Source: Neospora caninum Liverpool (lineage: Eukaryota; Apicomplexa; Conoidasida; Eucoccidiorida; Sarcocystidae). From it: a stretch of DNA of 64,000 bases. Of this stretch, positions 1 to 12,067 are shown piece by piece (position 1 is the first letter of the stretch; each line of letters begins with the position of its first letter). Both the position numbers and the translations under genes were made by a program. The stretch spans positions 510,798 through 574,797 of the forward strand of contig NC_018390.1 of assembly GCF_000208865.1 (NCBI RefSeq), read 5' to 3'. The notes below the pieces were generated by a model, which did not search any database, was not told where the DNA came from, and saw only the letters and a list, made by a program, of their open reading frames with translations.

Positions 1-1
1 G

Positions 2-1267
2 AGTCCCGAGGTTGTCTTTCTGCGCATCTACTGTCTCCTGACGAATCTCCGCGTCGCGTTTCTCCCTTCGCGCTACCCTTCGACGCAAGCCCTCGGGAAC
101 CTCCCCGCCGCCTTCTACAACGACGGCGTCTTGAACGGCCGTTCTCTTCAGCTTCTCTTGCAGGAAGAACGGGATCTCGACGCGCTCGTCGCTCCGGCCT
201 CGCCCAGTCGTCTGCGCGCCGACTCCGAGGCGCTCTCTGCATACATCGACGCCAAACTCGCCCAAGTCCTCGACTTCACGCTCTGGTGCTACGAGCCTTG
301 CTACTCGCGGTTCACCTCTCGGGTGTACAGACGCTCGCTGTCGAGTGTCTACGCACCGTTCTTCTTGTTCCGCAGGCGGCGAAGCGTCGCGGCGCGCTTC
401 CGCGCGGTCGACGCCGTCCACATTTTGCGAACGTTCCTCGAGGTCCTCGAGCGCCTCGCCGTCGACGAACGCACGAGCAAAAAAGACGTTTCGCCGTCGC
501 GGGGAGCTGGGCGGTTTCTCCTCGCTGACGCACCCACGAAGGCAGACGTCAATCTGTATGCGTACCTCTCAGTTCTCTTCCAGATCCCCTCCGAATATAC
601 GCCGTGGTTCGGCGCGCGGGCGTTAACCGCCAGTCCGCGCGGGGAAGATGCTGCGGAAGCCGGGAACCCTCCGGGCCCCCGAGCTCGAGGCGGCGCGATC
701 CTCCCCTCAGAGACGGAAGATGAAGGCGGGAACGCGTCGACTTCTTCTTCCTCTCCAGTGGATGCGACGAGCTGGGTGTCGGCACCTGGTTCTCTCGGCG
801 GCGCGGGAATCGAAGAAAAGGAGAGACCGACGCCCCTAGGTTCTCACGCGTCACTCACCGCGCCTGTCGCCTCCCGGCTTCTCCGCACGCTGCAGCAGGA
901 ACAAGACATCCTCTCGCGCCTCGCCGCTCTTCTTCCGGTCGCGCGAAGCTACCTGCGCATGTTTGATGAGTTCCTGGCTGAGACAGCAGTCGCCGCCCTC
1001 GACCTCTCCTCTATCTCTGCCGTGGAAAGGCGGAAGGAAGGTTTGGATTCGGTGACAGGTGACGAGGCGCGAAGCTCTGTGTCACTCTTTTCCCTGCCTC
1101 CGAAAAAGATTTGTGTTTCTCTGGACGAAAGCGTGAAGGAAGGCGACGGCGCGAAACGCTCCGCGTCCGAGAGCGAGGAGAAAGAAGCTCGTAGCTGGAC
1201 GAAAACCTCGGCCCTCGTTGCCGCTGTAGCGACACTCGGGCTCTTGGCGGTGTGCCTGAAAAGATGA
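2..1267 (+). CDS. Metaxin/SAM37-like mitochondrial outer-membrane protein, 5' truncated by window
   Basis: The frame is open from base 2 and no start codon is visible, so the N terminus lies outside the window; 421 residues remain. The first 43 residues resemble the thioredoxin-like N-terminal part of metaxins (a 'NLPAAF' stretch where metaxins have an LP.L segment). They are followed by an all-helical GST-C-like region. Around residue 175 a segment reading FLLADAPTKADVNLYAYLS matches the metaxin pattern of a bulky-hydrophobic/GD/P/S/D/A helix. Residues about 220-285 are a low-complexity acidic/Ser insertion. The last ~20 residues form a hydrophobic helix (SALVAAVATLGLLAVCL) ending in KR, as expected for a tail-anchored outer-membrane protein. 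Metaxin/SAM37 proteins work in the sorting and assembly machinery that inserts beta-barrel proteins into the mitochondrial outer membrane. The assignment rests on family pattern and tail anchor; a more distant GST-like tail-anchored protein is the main alternative. Confidence 0.72.
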   Translation, partial: SPEVVFLRIYCLLTNLRVAFLPSRYPSTQALGNLPAAFYNDGVLNGRSLQLLLQEERDLDALVAPASPSRLRADSEALSAYIDAKLAQVLDFTLWCYEPCYSRFTSRVYRRSLSSVYAPFFLFRRRRSVAARFRAVDAVHILRTFLEVLERLAVDERTSKKDVSPSRGAGRFLLADAPTKADVNLYAYLSVLFQIPSEYTPWFGARALTASPRGEDAAEAGNPPGPRARGGAILPSETEDEGGNASTSSSSPVDATSWVSAPGSLGGAGIEEKERPTPLGSHASLTAPVASRLLRTLQQEQDILSRLAALLPVARSYLRMFDEFLAETAVAALDLSSISAVERRKEGLDSVTGDEARSSVSLFSLPPKKICVSLDESVKEGDGAKRSASESEEKEARSWTKTSALVAAVATLGLLAVCLKR

Positions 1268-4121
1268 GAAAGCGCCTGGCGAGAGAGGAAGAGGAAGGGA
1301 GCAAGGCAACACAGTCGAGGAAACAAGATGGGATGAACAATCTATAACTTCCCAGACGGAGCGAAAGACGAAGGGTGTTGAAAAACTGGCAGACGACAGG
1401 AGACGCGGCTTCGAGAGGAAGAGAAGGTGCGTTTTTTTGGAGCGACAAGGAAGGCTCGGAGAGAGATCCAGAATCCACATCGGGGGCGAAGAAGAAAGGA
1501 CGGAAAAGAAGGGGAAGAGAAGGGCGGAGGTCTGTTCTCTCATGTGAGGTTTGCGTGTGGTAGATTGAAGTTCTCATTTTTTTCCGTGTGCGTTTCGTGT
1601 TTTCGACTGACTACTCGGATCCTGTCGCCTCTTTCTCGCTATGGCAATTGCCGGGTGCGTGTGTCTCCTTTCCACCTTTTTTGGCTGCTTCCCATTCACT
1701 CGCTCGTTTTTCCAGAAAGGTGCGGTCCTCGAGTTTTTGCGCCAAGCTTCCCTTCTTTTTTCCTTGTCTGTCGACCGCGAGAGACGCAGGAAACAAATTA
1801 ACGGGAACCGAGAGACTGGGCGAGAGAGACGACAAAACGACACAAAGAGAGAAGAGAAAACGAGAGAGAAGAACAAACAAGAGAGAAGAGAAAACGAGAG
1901 AGAAGAACAAACAAGAGAGAAGAGAAAACGAGAGAGAAGAACAAACAAGAGAGAAGGACAAACGACAGGACCAAGCAAGATGACACACAGGGGTCGATGC
2001 ACAGGGAAGAGGACGGAACTACGCTAGGACGATACTCCGACCGCTTTAGCACACGGCGCGACGCGTCTCCCCTCAGTCTTCGCGGTCAATGTAGTTTCCG
2101 GAAGAGTGTATCTCTCCAGCAATCGCCCTTTTCTTCAGATATGACTGCTAAATGTGAAAATCCGCTACCAACTCAAGAAAATGTGCATGCACCTACAGCA
2201 CACATACTCATATACATATATATATACATATATATATATCAACCTATGTATGTGTATGTACGAATAGATAAGATTGGATAACGATACACGTATGAACAGT
2301 AAATTATATATATATTTAGAGGTATGACTGTGCAAATGGGTGTCGGTCAGTGTAGATCCGTTCTCTACATTTGCGGAAATCTTTTTTCCGTGGAAGACGA
2401 TTTGGAGAGAACTCGCACGTTTCTGCGGCCTGCCGAATTCTCCCCTTTGCGTGTCTTGGCGAGGAGGCAAAAGCCTTTTCACGACTCAGCCGCTGCGCGC
2501 CTGCGACGATTGAGCAGCTTCGCGAGACACGAAAACCCTCTTTTTCTCACGTGAGGCCACCGTTCTCGCTTCCTTCTGAAACAGGCAGAAACGCACATCT
2601 CGCAGTGGACACCCAAAGAGAAACAGGAGAAACAGGACACACCACACAAACGGGCGATGGCGATCTCTCTTATCTTGCTGTGTGTTTTTTCGTGTGCTTT
2701 TTCCCGGACGTCTCACTCCTCGACACCAGATGGCTACGGGTCAGAGCCTCGCAGATGCAGGGTGTCGGATTTTCCTCCGAGGACGCGAGGCGCGGTCTGA
2801 AGAAAGGCAACAGCTTAGATGAGATTGGGTCGAGAGCGTCGGGAGACTGCTTTCTTGCTCATATCGATCGCGGGTCGCGACTCCAGAGCCGTGCGGCGTG
2901 TTTAGACAGCTCGTGGAGAGAGGTAAGGTAGCGAAAAAGGGAGGGTTGCGAGAGGCGAGAAAGCGGAGAGCCTGCAAAAGGCGACTGTCTCTCCATGGGT
3001 ACGTTCTTTTCTCAGCTGTCCAGAGTGTGGAGGAACAGAGAGACGTGCATGTAACTTTGAGCCTGTATCTCTGAACCCGCTTCTCGCCTTTGTGTGTGAA
3101 GAAAAACCCCCGAACCCTTCCCCGTTGTATCCTGTGCAACCTTCAGCTTTGGGAAACGCCAGACGAGCGGTGAGAGGCCGATCGGCACACACACACATGG
3201 AAGAAGTGCACCAGCACACTGGTTCTCGGCGTCTTGCCGGCGAGGGCTGAGAGATTTCTGGAACGCGGATCGGACGCTCGTCGTTTCCAACTCTCCTTTT
3301 TGACATGAACAGGGCGAGTGCGAACCAGAAGGCTTCTCTGTCTCGTACTTGCTCTTAGGCCTCGCAAACGGGAACAACACAAACAGGAGAGGACCTCTCT
3401 CAATCTCTGAAGGAACAACTTGCCATGTCCTGACCATCCTCGTTCTCTCGCTCTCTCTCCTCGTATTCTCTTTCTCGCTTGTCTGTCTCCGGTTCTGTCT
3501 GCGCCACCGTCTGTTTCTTCCTGTGCCTTCTTTTTTCGAAAGTGGCGTTTGCGCTTGAGGGTGTCGGGCACACGACGAAATCGCCGTTTCTCTGTTTTTT
3601 CGCCGAGTCTTCAGAGAGAGGCAACAGACCTGCGCCTCGCCCCTTCTTCTCCCTCCTCTCGCGCGGTGTCTTGCGCGCATGCAACTTTTTGTTGACCAGT
3701 CACCTCTTCTCTCCGCACGGCCTTCCGAGAACCTTTGGATCCGTTTCGACACACAAAACCGGTTTTCCTCAAAGTTTCTCTCTGTGAACACAGACCGTCC
3801 TTTCTCCTCTTCCTGCCAGGGACTCGAGACTCTTGCTTCAACGCGTGCCTGTCGGCGCTGACGAGCTGAGCGGTCTGGAGTCCTTGCTCGTCGACTTTTC
3901 TTTTTTTTGGCGCGTTCGCCTTCACGTCTTTCCGTCCTCTTTCTTTTCGTCTTCTCCCCTTTCTTTCAAACTGCTTCACTGCCTTCGTCTCCACCCTGCG
4001 AGCTCGCCTCGCCAGCTTTCCGCCTGGACTTCCACTCTCCGAGGTGGAGAGACACCTGACGGGCTCCAGTTCCGCAGTCGACTTCCTCCGTTTTCCCCCT
4101 CTTTTTCTCGCGTGCCTCGAA
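1268..4121. other. Intergenic region between metaxin-like gene and RPT2
   Basis: About 2.85 kb with no convincing gene. It should hold the metaxin-like 3' UTR and the RPT2 promoter and 5' UTR. It contains a purine-rich tandem repeat at 1846-1963, a TA-rich microsatellite near 2206-2241, and long pyrimidine-rich stretches just upstream of RPT2. The overlapping open frames on both strands are compositional (Arg/Ser-rich) and show no family similarity. Confidence 0.6.
1846..1963. repeat. Purine-rich tandem repeat
   Basis: About three copies of a ~34-bp unit of the form gagagaagagaaaacgag + agaagaacaaacaa. Related in composition, though not identical in unit, to the repeats at 27.7-28.05 kb and 34.1-34.27 kb. 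Confidence 0.75.
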
Positions 4122-7100
4122 ATGGGAAACGCCCAACCGCGCGGCGGAGGCTTCCCAGGAGGCTCTGAAGGTAAAACATCCATCGCCACTCTCACGTTCT
4201 TTCTTCTCTCTCCCTTCTCGCTATATCTGTATGCAGTCTGGACAGAGGTTGTGTATGTGCGCGTGTGTATCTGCATGCACGGATGTCGGTTTTGTATAAA
4301 GAATGCGCACTCTCGTAGGCGTCTCCATGGATCCCTATCGACGTGGGTGCATCTTCACATATACATTAAAATTCATCTTTTATCTGTATTTCGGTGTTTG
4401 TAGACGGATAGAGAGAAAGGATCGAAGACCTGTCTCTTTATTAAGTACACACAAGTCCTTGTGTATATGCGTTTTCCTCCAAGTGAGTGCACGAGTTGTG
4501 CCTGCATGTGGAAGCCGTCAAAGGCTCGAAAGCGGGAAGCATGTTCCGTAACTGGTGAAAGAATCCTTTTTGTCGATTTTTCCCCGAGTGAAAGAAGGGA
4601 GACAAAGACGCACACCGGGGGAGGCAGCCGGCGTGGACGAGGCACGGGTTCCTTTTTGTTTCCTCTTCTTTCCCTGCGCCTTTAATCTCTTGACTCTGCC
4701 CTATCTGGCTTTCTGCAGAAGACAAGGAGAAGAAGAAAGAGAGAAAGAGACTCGAGGCGGCTCCACCCACCCACGTCGGAAAGAGAAAGAAGCGAGGAAA
4801 GGGACCGGTTGGACACAGCAAGCTTCCCACTGGTTCGTCTCTTCTTTGCATCTTGTTCTTCGTTCACCTTCTGTTATTCCTCACTTTTTCACCTTTTTTG
4901 CCTCGCAATCCTCCGTTACTCGCACCCATCTACCTTCTTTCCTGTTCACTCGCGCCTGTTTCTCTTCCCCTCTTTCTTCTCTTCTCTCTTGTCTCGCTTC
5001 TTTTCCCTCACTGTCGTCTTCCTCCAGTCTGTGACGTGTGCTCTTCTGTCTGCTGTCCTCGATTTCTCTCCTCTCGGCCGTCTCGCCTCGCTGGTCGGTG
5101 CCGGTGCTTTCTCGCGCGCGTCTTTTGTCCGCGTTTTCGCACTCGCACGTCTTTGACTTCTTTTTTGCGATTTGCAGTGACGCCGATTACAAAGTGTCGC
5201 CTGCGTCTCCTCCGTCTCGAGCGCATCAAAGATTACCTTCTTCTCGAGGAAGAGGTTCGTTCCTCGCTGCGATAAACGTTTTTCGCTGGGTTCCTCCGTC
5301 TCAAGTTTTTGTCTTTTTTCCTGTCTCTTTCGCGTCTTCCAGATGCTGTCGTCTTTGTCTCTTTCTCTCAGCTCGGGGCGGGTGTCCCTAGGCGACGCAG
5401 AGACTGTGCGTTCCTTGGACCGCTCCTTCTCCACGCTGTTCTCTCCTCTAGCTGTGCAGTTTGCGCTGCGCGCGCCTCCTCTCTTCTTTCATTTCTTTCC
5501 TTGTCGTCGCCCGTGTGACTTGTCGCTTTCTCGTCCTCCGTGAGGAGTGTCGCGCGTGTGTCTCTCGTTTTTTCGCAGTATATCACGAACCAGGAGCAAC
5601 GGAAACCCGCCGAGGAGAAGAACGAGGTGAGCGCGAGAAGCACAGCCGCGCGCGCGCGGCAGAGACAAGCTGAAAGGGAGAGGGCCAAGCCCAGATAGCC
5701 AACAGCGCCGTTTTGCCCTTCTTTCTCAGGCGTTTTGCGTCACGCATGCTTTTCCCTTTTGCACTTTCTTCACCAGGAAGACGTGAACCGCGTGGACGAA
5801 CTGCGAGGCTCGCCGCTGAGTGTCGGGAACCTCGAAGAAATCATCGACGAGCAGCACGCGATCGTCTCGTCCTCAATCGGCCCCGAGTACTACGTCAACA
5901 TTCTTTCTTTCGTCGACAAAGACATTCTCGAGCCAGGATGCAGCGTCCTCCTCCACAACAAAGTACGCGAAAAATCGACAGAGACAGAAATCGAGGGAGA
6001 CACAGACAGAGGCAACAAGGCGAAGCGATGCAGCACCGAGACGGGGTTCCTCGCCGGTAAAGGCCCGCGCGCCGGTGGCCTGGTCCTCGAGCCGCCAAGT
6101 GTGTCTCCTTTCTTTTATTCCCTCGACAATTTTTGTTTAGTGGGGCGGGGCGCAGCAATCGTGAAGAACCTGGCTGTGTCTGTGTCTCATAACTGGAACC
6201 ATGCATTCCGTTTCCTACGTGCTCGGGTTATGCCTGTGTCCCTCAGACGAGCAGCATCGTGGGAATTTTGAACGACGAAGTTGATCCCCTCATCTCCGTC
6301 ATGAAAGTTGAGAAGGCTCCCCTCGAGACTTACGCCGACATTGGCGGCTTGGAGAAACAGATTCAGGTGCGAAAAAAGCNNNNNNNNNNNNNNNNNNNNN
6401 NNNNNNNNNNNNNNNNNNNNNNNNNNNNNNNNNNNNNNNNNNNNNNNNNNNNNNNNNNNNNNNNNNNNNNNNNNNNNNNCCGGTGCGAGGCAAGGGGACG
6501 CGAGCGAGAAATCGGAGGCAGTTTCGCAAAAGCACAGAGAGACAGGCGTTTTTCGGTGCTCACAATCTGTCCGCGAAGATCACCTAATATGCAAGTCCGT
6601 TCCTGGCAACCGAAAGAACTTTCACCGACTGAAGGCGCGGCGCGTTTTGCCTGCGCGGCACGCGGGACAAAGTGTCCGCCGCGAGGAACGGTTCGCGGGT
6701 GTCTTGCCTTTCCCTCGCACCGTGCTCGCGTCCTCTGAAGTTTTCTGTGGATCTCTTTTGAGAACCTCTGAATCCTCTTTCTCTCTTGCAGTCCTGGCCT
6801 TTTGGTTTCCTGCTTCATGTTTCGCAGGAAGTGAAGGAAGCGGTCGAGTTCCCTCTGACCCATCCTGAGTTCTTCGACGACATCGGCATCAGTCCACCAA
6901 AGGGCGTCATTCTCTACGGGCCCCCAGGAACAGGTACTTTTTCTCTGCTTTGTTCTTGGCCTTTCTATTATGGGCACTTCGACGCGTTGTCTTCGCCTCC
7001 GATCTCCCCTTTCCCTTCGCCTCTCCTTCTTGAGCGGCGCCGTCACATTTTTTGTCTCTGCGGTGTGTGTGTGTGTGTGCTTCCAGGAAAGACGCTTCTC

Positions 7101-8407
7101 GCGAAGGCCGTGGCCAACGAGACTTCCGCGACCTTTCTTCGAGTTGTCGGGAGTGAACTGATTCAAAAGTACTTGGGAGACGGACCGAAGCTGGTCAGGG
7201 AAATGTTCAAACTCGCCCACGAGCACGCGCCGAGCATTGTCTTCATCGACGAAATCGACGCGGTCGGGACGAAACGGTGAGCGTGGCACGCGCTGTCGAG
7301 GAAGTTTCGCAATCGCAAGAAGACAGTTACCCTCCCACAAAAGAATTCAAGTGGATGCGTGCCTGGACAGTCTCTAGGGTGTTTGGCGTTTGTTCGGTTT
7401 CGTTTCCCCAATCGCAAAGAAATCGCGCGCGCGTCCAGGGAGGGTACCGGTGTGGACTCGTCGCGGAGGTGCGCACAGACACACAGCTGTCGAGAGAGAA
7501 GTACGGCGAGAGCGAGAGCCGCGCAAGCGTGGGAGGAAGAGACTGGGCGAGGCTCCATTTGTGTTCTTTTCGAGTGGAGTTACCTGCGCAAAAAGGAGAG
7601 AAAAAAAGACTGGAGAGAGCGCACACAGCTCTGATGGCGAGCGGCGAGGGGTGCGTTTCCTTTTTCAGGTACGACGCCACGAGCGGAGGAGAGAAAGAGA
7701 TTCAGCGAACTATGCTGGAGTTGCTCAACCAACTCGATGGCTTCGAAAGCAAAGGAGACGTGAAAGTGATCATGGCCACCAATCGAATCGAGAGTCTTGA
7801 CCCTGCGCTCATTCGACCTGGACGCATCGACCGAAAGATTCAGCTGCCGAATCCAGACACCAAAACAAAGCGGAAGATCTTCCAGGTAAAGACAGAACGA
7901 GAAGCGACAGAGGAGGCAATGCGTCAGCGAAGCAGAACACGCCGGGTTCCGGGGTTGCGAGACGGTCTCATGTGCCTCTGGAAACATCTCGTGTGTTTTT
8001 CAGATTCACACCGCGAAGATGACCATGGCGGACGACGTCGACCTCGAGGAGTTTGTCATGGCGAAGGACGAACTCTCCGGCGCCGACATCAAGGTAAACC
8101 GCAGCCAGCGCAGTCGCGACGCATGCAGCCACGAAGCGTTGCCTGCATGCGTGTGCATGTGCTCACTAAAAAGAGCGACAGGGGTGTGGAAACGTCGGGC
8201 CTGCCATACTTGGGCGTGCGCGCGAATGCATGCAAAGTGGCGGACGGGTGTTTTTCTGCATGCGTTGTTCAGGCGACGTGCACGGAGGCAGGGCTGCTGG
8301 CTCTGCGCGAACGGCGCATGAAGATCACCCAGGAAGACCTGAGGAAAGCGAAGGAGAAGGCGCTTTACCAGAAGAAGGGAAACATTCCGGAGAGTCTCTA
8401 CCTCTGA
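4122..8407 (+). CDS. RPT2: 26S proteasome regulatory ATPase subunit RPT2
   Basis: Eleven exons: 4122-4170, 4719-4832, 5178-5254, 5579-5626, 5777-5962, 6247-6366, 6828-6933, 7087-7276, 7669-7885, 8004-8093, 8273-8407. They join in phase to 443 residues, close to the ~440 usual for Rpt2. The product is one of six AAA+ ATPases in the base of the 19S particle, which unfolds ubiquitinated proteins and opens the 20S gate. The protein begins MGN, matching the N-myristoylated MG start typical of Rpt2. Next come a Lys-rich stretch, coiled coil, OB fold (about residues 85-165) and the AAA domain. Walker A GPPGTGKT (229-236) is rebuilt across the exon 7/8 junction. Walker B is IVFIDEID (284-291), and the sensor and arginine-finger region ATNR...PGRIDRKI is present. 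The C terminus SLYL carries the HbYX-type gate-opening motif. The 100-N gap falls in intron 6, so the coding sequence is complete. Confidence 0.97.
6380..6479. other. Assembly gap (100 N)
   Basis: Exactly 100 N, a conventional placeholder for a gap of unknown size. It lies in RPT2 intron 6 (6367-6827), so no coding sequence is lost, but the true intron length is unknown. Confidence 0.97.
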
Positions 8408-10083
8408 AACAGTGGAGAGAACGGCGCAGAAGAGTCAGAATGGCTGACCGGGCGGGGTCAAGTCGGATGAGCCCGCAGGAAGCTCTGTTTTTTTGAACCT
8501 GGGATCGTAGGAATGGGGAGACCATGCTGTACCAAAAAGTTAGGGAAGGTCGCAAAGACACTTTTTGTCGGAAAAAAATGGCGCTTTCCACGCCGTGAGC
8601 TCTTCAGGTGCGCAGGGGAGCAGGCATGAGACGACACACCGTTCTTTCAACGGTTCCAGAGGGGCGATGAAGGCAGAGCTAACCCGACCTTTTTCTCGCC
8701 CCGTCCCCTTCGCGAAGACCAACAGTGTGTAGTAACTTAGCGAACCAGTCTTCTCGAGTGGATCACAAAAACTTGGATTCTCTGCGGACGCGAAAGCAAC
8801 GAGGCTTTCTGTCTTTTTGGGCACAAGTGGCAAATGCGGAAAAAGCCTCAGGAACGGGCATGCTTCCCGAGACACGCACACCCGCTTGTCTTTTCAGTTA
8901 GGATAAACACCAAAGACGCAACACGCCGAGGGCAACCCAAGTCGCACAAGCACTCCTGTTCCGCCGGAAGGGGTTCCCGTAGACTCATGTAGAAACAGGA
9001 GTGAAGCTCTGCACTCCGGTTCTCCGCGACAGATTTGGAAAACGAAGCGAGTCTCCCTTTTCTCGCCAGGGAACCCTGCGCAACTCAGAGATCTGTTCTG
9101 GGACGTTTTTTCTTTTGGTTCAACACCTCGGCCGCAAGAAGAGGCCTACTATAAATACGCTCGAGCGCGGGGGGCGGTCAGGACGACACAAAACGCTCAA
9201 AATATGGAACGAGGAGAAAAGCGCGCGTAAAGAGTCTTCCACGCTCGGGTATGCTCTTCCAAACCACAAGCCATATTCTGCACAGGTCGTCGTGTTCGCC
9301 TCGCGCTCTCGTCTTTAAAAGCTTTTCCTTCTGGAAAAAGCCAAGACCCATAAAGCACGTACGGAGGTTTGTCCATGTAAAAAGTCCAAAGATGACTCGT
9401 TGACTGGCGCGTAAGTTGTTTTTAGGCGCGAAAAATACCTCCGCGTCCTAAAAACATCGTTCTCTCAGGGATTCCCCCACGTGCGTCGATTCAGAAAGCA
9501 AAAGCACCTCAGTTCCAGGCTGGTTCCAGAAAAATCTGACGATGTGATATCTTTATACTCTGCTCTGGAGGAAGTGCGGCATGGGGGGGGGGAAGACTTC
9601 TCCCGGTGAAAAGGAACGCGGAGTGTTTTGTAAATCTTAATAGCGCAGGCGGCTACTCTCGTTTCTAGCGTGGCTGCGTCTTTCGAGTGGCATTGGGGTC
9701 CCCCGGTTCTCTCGTTCCGGTAAAGTGGTGTTGACGCCACCGCGTGAAACTGTACAACGACTTGGCAGGCACTGGACGTTTTGTTTTCCTAGTCTCGATA
9801 CATTATCAAGGGAGTCACCAAGTCGTAAAAAGAGCGTACGACGACGCCGACAAAACGGGCCCCCACGGACGGTACGAGAGCACCGCGAAAGATAAAAATC
9901 CGAAGGGCCACAAACAGTCTTTCCAGCTTTTAGAGATTCGTCAGTGCAGTATAAAAAGACGTTTGCTTCGAGACGCACACGCGGAGCACAATTGCCTACA
10001 ATTTAATCGGCGTGAAACGGTTTCTTGGCCGTTCTCCCGGCGTCATTTAATGTCAGCTCGGCTTTTCTCTGTCGCTGACTTCT
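8408..10083. other. Intergenic region between convergent RPT2 and aquaporin genes
   Basis: About 1.7 kb between the two stop codons of convergent genes; it should contain both 3' UTRs. I see no coding pattern. There is a run of eight or more G near 9583. The short open frames on either strand look random. Confidence 0.6.
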
Positions 10084-11523
10084 TCATGCGTGTCTTTGGT
10101 ATCGGCTAGGTAGGAGCGAGAGGAGGCCGGAGGCGAGGAAAGAGCCGAGAATGGGGATGGTAAGGCACGCCACGGCACTCCCCCAGTCTTCGGCGTAGCC
10201 GTTGAGAAGAAGCTGGCTGATGATGATGCCGAAGGCTGTTTGGACGTTGAGAGTGAGGGCCTTAGAAGAAACCAAGTGGAAAGCTGTATACACCGCGCCG
10301 ATCACAGTCCCCGCAGGGCGTCCAAAGAGATCTCCAAACGTCAAGGAATAGGCGGCCATGAGGAGCATACTGAAGAGGAGCAGCGTCAGGAGGTCAGAGA
10401 TGTGGTTTCCTGACGATAGAATGTTGAACAGCCCGAGAGGCCCCATCGTGTACCGCGCCAAGACGGCTCCCAAAACGCCTGCTCCACACTGGAAGAAGCA
10501 GTAAAACAGCATATCGGCGACGCGGTTGTGACCCGAGACCAGCGTGCCCAAGGTGACGGCTGGGTTGAGTGCGCCGCCAGATTTCCAGCCTATCGCGTAA
10601 ATCAGCGCCGCCGCCATGCACCCAATGCTGATAGCTGTGTTGGTGCCTTTGATATCCCCTGTCATAGCGCAGCACGCGCAGTAGGTGAAGGAAAGACTTG
10701 AAAAGAATTCCGCCATGAGCAGGTTGTCGTACGACAGCTTGTAGGCGCCCCAGCCCGCCGCCGCAGCCAAGAAGGGGATCACCACAAACGACGCAAACTG
10801 GGAGTAATTGATTGAGGTTCCTTGCAGTGCATTTCCGATATTTGTGCCGAGCGCCACTGCGGGGTTGAGGTATCCAGAGAGGCCAAAGGTCGCGGTGTAT
10901 GCGGCGTACGTGACTAGGGCCACGGTCACGCCGGAGAGTTGGCCGCCGTCCGCTGACGTCTCGATGTGGGCAAACGCCAAAGTGGTGCAGAAAACGAGCT
11001 GTGCGAGAAGAATTTTTGAAGACACCGCGCCTTCTATTCCAGCGGGCAGAATGCCCGACTCGCCGCAAATCAAGGCCGCCAGCGAAGCTCCGAGAGCCGC
11101 TCCGGCAAACTGAAGAACCATGCTCATCAAAGCACTCTTGAGCTTGATGCGTCCGGCAAAAACTTCAATCAGCGTCAGGATCGGGTTTAGCTGTACACCG
11201 CGGAACTGGTGGAGGGCTGAAGCCACGACGGCGTAGGTCAGGGACAACGCGAGGCCGTACGAGAACAGGTCCGACCTGAACAGGCTCAGGAGCTCGGCGG
11301 CGAAGAGGAGTGCAAAGCTCCCAACAAACTCCGCCGCCATGCTCTTTTTCTCAAAGTCCTCCATCTCGGAAACCGTCTTGAAAGGCTTGCCTTCAGAAAT
11401 CACGGCTTGAAGCCTGAGCGCTCCGTCTTCACTGGGCGCGCTGTGTCGGGATACGCGAGACGCGAGGCTTACCACAAAAAAGACCCGTCTTCGAGGTCTT
11501 CGAAAGAAGTGCAAGAGCGACAA
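10084..11523 (-). CDS. Double-length aquaporin (two fused MIP repeats)
   Basis: Single exon, 479 residues from the first ATG. A more natural start is Met54 (11364), immediately before the first membrane helix. The protein is about twice the length of a normal aquaporin and contains two consecutive MIP-like units. Residues ~60-265 begin KSMAAEFVGSF and residues ~268-470 begin MAEFFSSLSF. Each unit has about six hydrophobic helices. The NPA-type motifs are NPI (113-115) and NPA (220-222) in unit 1, then NPA (320-322) and RPA (402-404) in unit 2. The residue after the second motif of each unit, normally the selectivity-filter Arg, is Val and Gly respectively. Aquaporins conduct water, glycerol or other small solutes; substrate and location cannot be inferred here. 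It is convergent with RPT2 and divergent from RPL14. Family membership is clear; the tandem architecture is discussed as a finding. Confidence 0.88.
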   Translation of the reverse strand: MSLLHFFRRPRRRVFFVVSLASRVSRHSAPSEDGALRLQAVISEGKPFKTVSEMEDFEKKSMAAEFVGSFALLFAAELLSLFRSDLFSYGLALSLTYAVVASALHQFRGVQLNPILTLIEVFAGRIKLKSALMSMVLQFAGAALGASLAALICGESGILPAGIEGAVSSKILLAQLVFCTTLAFAHIETSADGGQLSGVTVALVTYAAYTATFGLSGYLNPAVALGTNIGNALQGTSINYSQFASFVVIPFLAAAAGWGAYKLSYDNLLMAEFFSSLSFTYCACCAMTGDIKGTNTAISIGCMAAALIYAIGWKSGGALNPAVTLGTLVSGHNRVADMLFYCFFQCGAGVLGAVLARYTMGPLGLFNILSSGNHISDLLTLLLFSMLLMAAYSLTFGDLFGRPAGTVIGAVYTAFHLVSSKALTLNVQTAFGIIISQLLLNGYAEDWGSAVACLTIPILGSFLASGLLSLLPSRYQRHA

Positions 11524-12067
11524 GGGGCTCTTTTCAAACGTTCAGAAAAGTGAGGGCAGCCGCAGCCTCCGCTTCTCTCTCAAGACACGCCCGCGTTTTT
11601 TAGTCGACCTTGCGCGAAGGTGCGGGTCGAGCGATTGTGCCGGAGAGAGACTCGAAGATCGGCTTGCGCCGCGTGTGCGCGTCCGGCTAACAGCCACCGG
11701 AGGAAAAACTGCGATGCTCGCATTGCAGCCACGAAAACTGATTTCTAACTAACGATCTTTGGTCCTTCCAACACCTCGGCTCTTGCGTCCTCAGTGGACG
11801 GCCCCCGTTCGAGGCACTCGCAGCTGCGGAACAAGCTGCTGGCGTCACCGTTTTTTGTCGAGCCCGGACGTCTCGAGCGGGGCGCCAAGGACGAAGGCAG
11901 CCTTCCAAAAAGATTTCCCGAAAACGCTGGAGCTTGGCCGCTGGTGTCAGAAGTCAGACGCCCACGGATACGAGCGGAAATGCAGGTTTCACCTGTCCGT
12001 CAGCCAGTGACTCACAAACGGTTTCTTGCCTCGGCAAGACGGCGAGTCTCGCTGTCTCACACTGGTT

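Noticed and set aside
3012..3791. 259-codon minus-strand frame upstream of RPT2
   Set aside because: Low-complexity Arg/Ser composition, no splice or domain evidence, and several competing frames on both strands.
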